Program-made: the position numbers and the translations under genes | The notes under the pieces: generated by a model | What the model saw: the letters and a program-made list of their open reading frames with translations, nothing else | The model's database searches: none | Told to the model about the DNA's origin: nothing | Shown here: positions 50,159-50,379 of the stretch, in pieces | Layout: every line of letters begins with the position of its first letter | Numbering within the stretch: position 1 is the stretch's first letter | Assembly: GCA_910589185.1 (NCBI GenBank) | Contig: CAJUSU010000011.1 | Location: 1-50,379 of the forward strand | Reading direction: 5' to 3' | DNA from: an uncultured Clostridia bacterium | Lineage (GTDB): Bacteria; Bacillota; Clostridia; TANB77; CAG-508 | DNA length: 50,379 nt

Positions 50159-50379
50159 TTATTCAATAACTTCTGATACTACACCAGAACCTACTGTACG
50201 TCCACCTTCACGAATAGCGAATCTTAATCCGTTTTCGATAGCGATTGGAGTAATAAGTTCGATAGTCATATCTACGTTATCACCTGGCATAACCATTTCT
50301 GTTCCAGCTTGTAAATCAATAACACCTGTAACGTCTGTTGTTCTGAAATAGAATTGTGGTCTATATCCATTGAAGAATG
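50159..50379 (-). CDS. tuf: Elongation factor Tu, 3' end
   Basis: The last 72 residues of EF-Tu run to TAA at 50159, with two further bases of a split codon at the window edge. The C-terminal block FNGYRPQFYFRTTDVTGVI and the final GGRTVGSGVVSEVIE are diagnostic of domain III. EF-Tu delivers aminoacyl-tRNA to the ribosomal A site. It holds no in-frame CGG. The gene continues beyond 50379. Confidence 0.97.
   Translation of the reverse strand, partial: FFNGYRPQFYFRTTDVTGVIDLQAGTEMVMPGDNVDMTIELITPIAIENGLRFAIREGGRTVGSGVVSEVIE

Noticed and set aside
1..50379. CRISPR arrays, tRNA or rRNA genes, insertion sequences
   Set aside because: No regular spaced direct repeats, no cloverleaf-like segments and no transposase were seen on either strand.

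Overview
The window is an AT-rich (roughly 30% G+C by eye), densely coded chromosomal segment of a low-G+C, spore-forming Firmicute, most likely an anaerobic, possibly gut-dwelling, member of the Clostridia. Evidence for this: an alpha/beta-type small acid-soluble spore protein, a CtsR-McsA-McsB-ClpC operon, a bifunctional aldehyde/alcohol dehydrogenase AdhE, bacterial-type ProRS, a T-box-controlled aspS upstream of gatCAB, strong GGAGG ribosome binding sites and frequent U-tailed terminators. Most genes lie on the minus strand. The species cannot be named from the sequence.

Layout. 1-5000: small accessory genes (DUF4180, DUF3788, a RhuM-Fic protein, a decayed XRE regulator, an XRE/membrane pair, a Na+/Ca2+ antiporter, a YbaK-type deacylase). 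5000-9100: flavodoxin, CMD-cupin protein, Nudix, PAP2, MATE. 9100-13450: an envelope O-acylation operon (J-domain protein, DUF4358-like, MBOAT, DHHW/SGNH, membrane protein). 13600-18600: DUF4364, proS, scpB, ssb-like and small genes. 18800-22700: a Cys-rich CnaB-like protein, two half-size TSUP permeases, a cysteine desulfurase. 22800-28600: CDF transporter and the ctsR stress operon with its operator. 28700-34600: a Cof-type HAD hydrolase, SPFH and Tim44-like zinc-ribbon proteins, SASP, ECF sigma/anti-sigma, hpf, rpsT. 34800-37100: GntR/ABC operon. 37300-42800: aspS-gatCAB with T-box. 42800-50379: adhE, comEC, an SH3/NlpC-P60 hydrolase, a zinc-ribbon PH-domain protein and the 3' end of tuf.

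Main discovery candidate. Five genes (MBOAT, a TSUP permease, a HAD hydrolase, comEC, and a small unknown gene) are broken by apparent +1 frameshifts, eight in total. Every one falls exactly on an in-frame CGG codon. Skipping the C and reading the next triplet (GGN, glycine) restores the frame each time. In comEC four successive sites rebuild an uninterrupted 806-residue protein, including the metallo-beta-lactamase motif HHGSKTS and the conserved C-terminus. In a hand scan of the window I found no other in-frame CGG: CGT, CGA, CGC and AGA are used normally, and all other CGG trinucleotides in genes are out of phase. A sequencing error cannot know the reading phase. The simplest reading is that in this organism CGG is not an arginine codon but a natural +1 frameshift signal, or a four-base codon CGGN, decoded as glycine. 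It is used in ordinary, apparently lowly expressed genes and absent from tuf, rpsT, clpC, adhE, aspS, gatCAB and proS.
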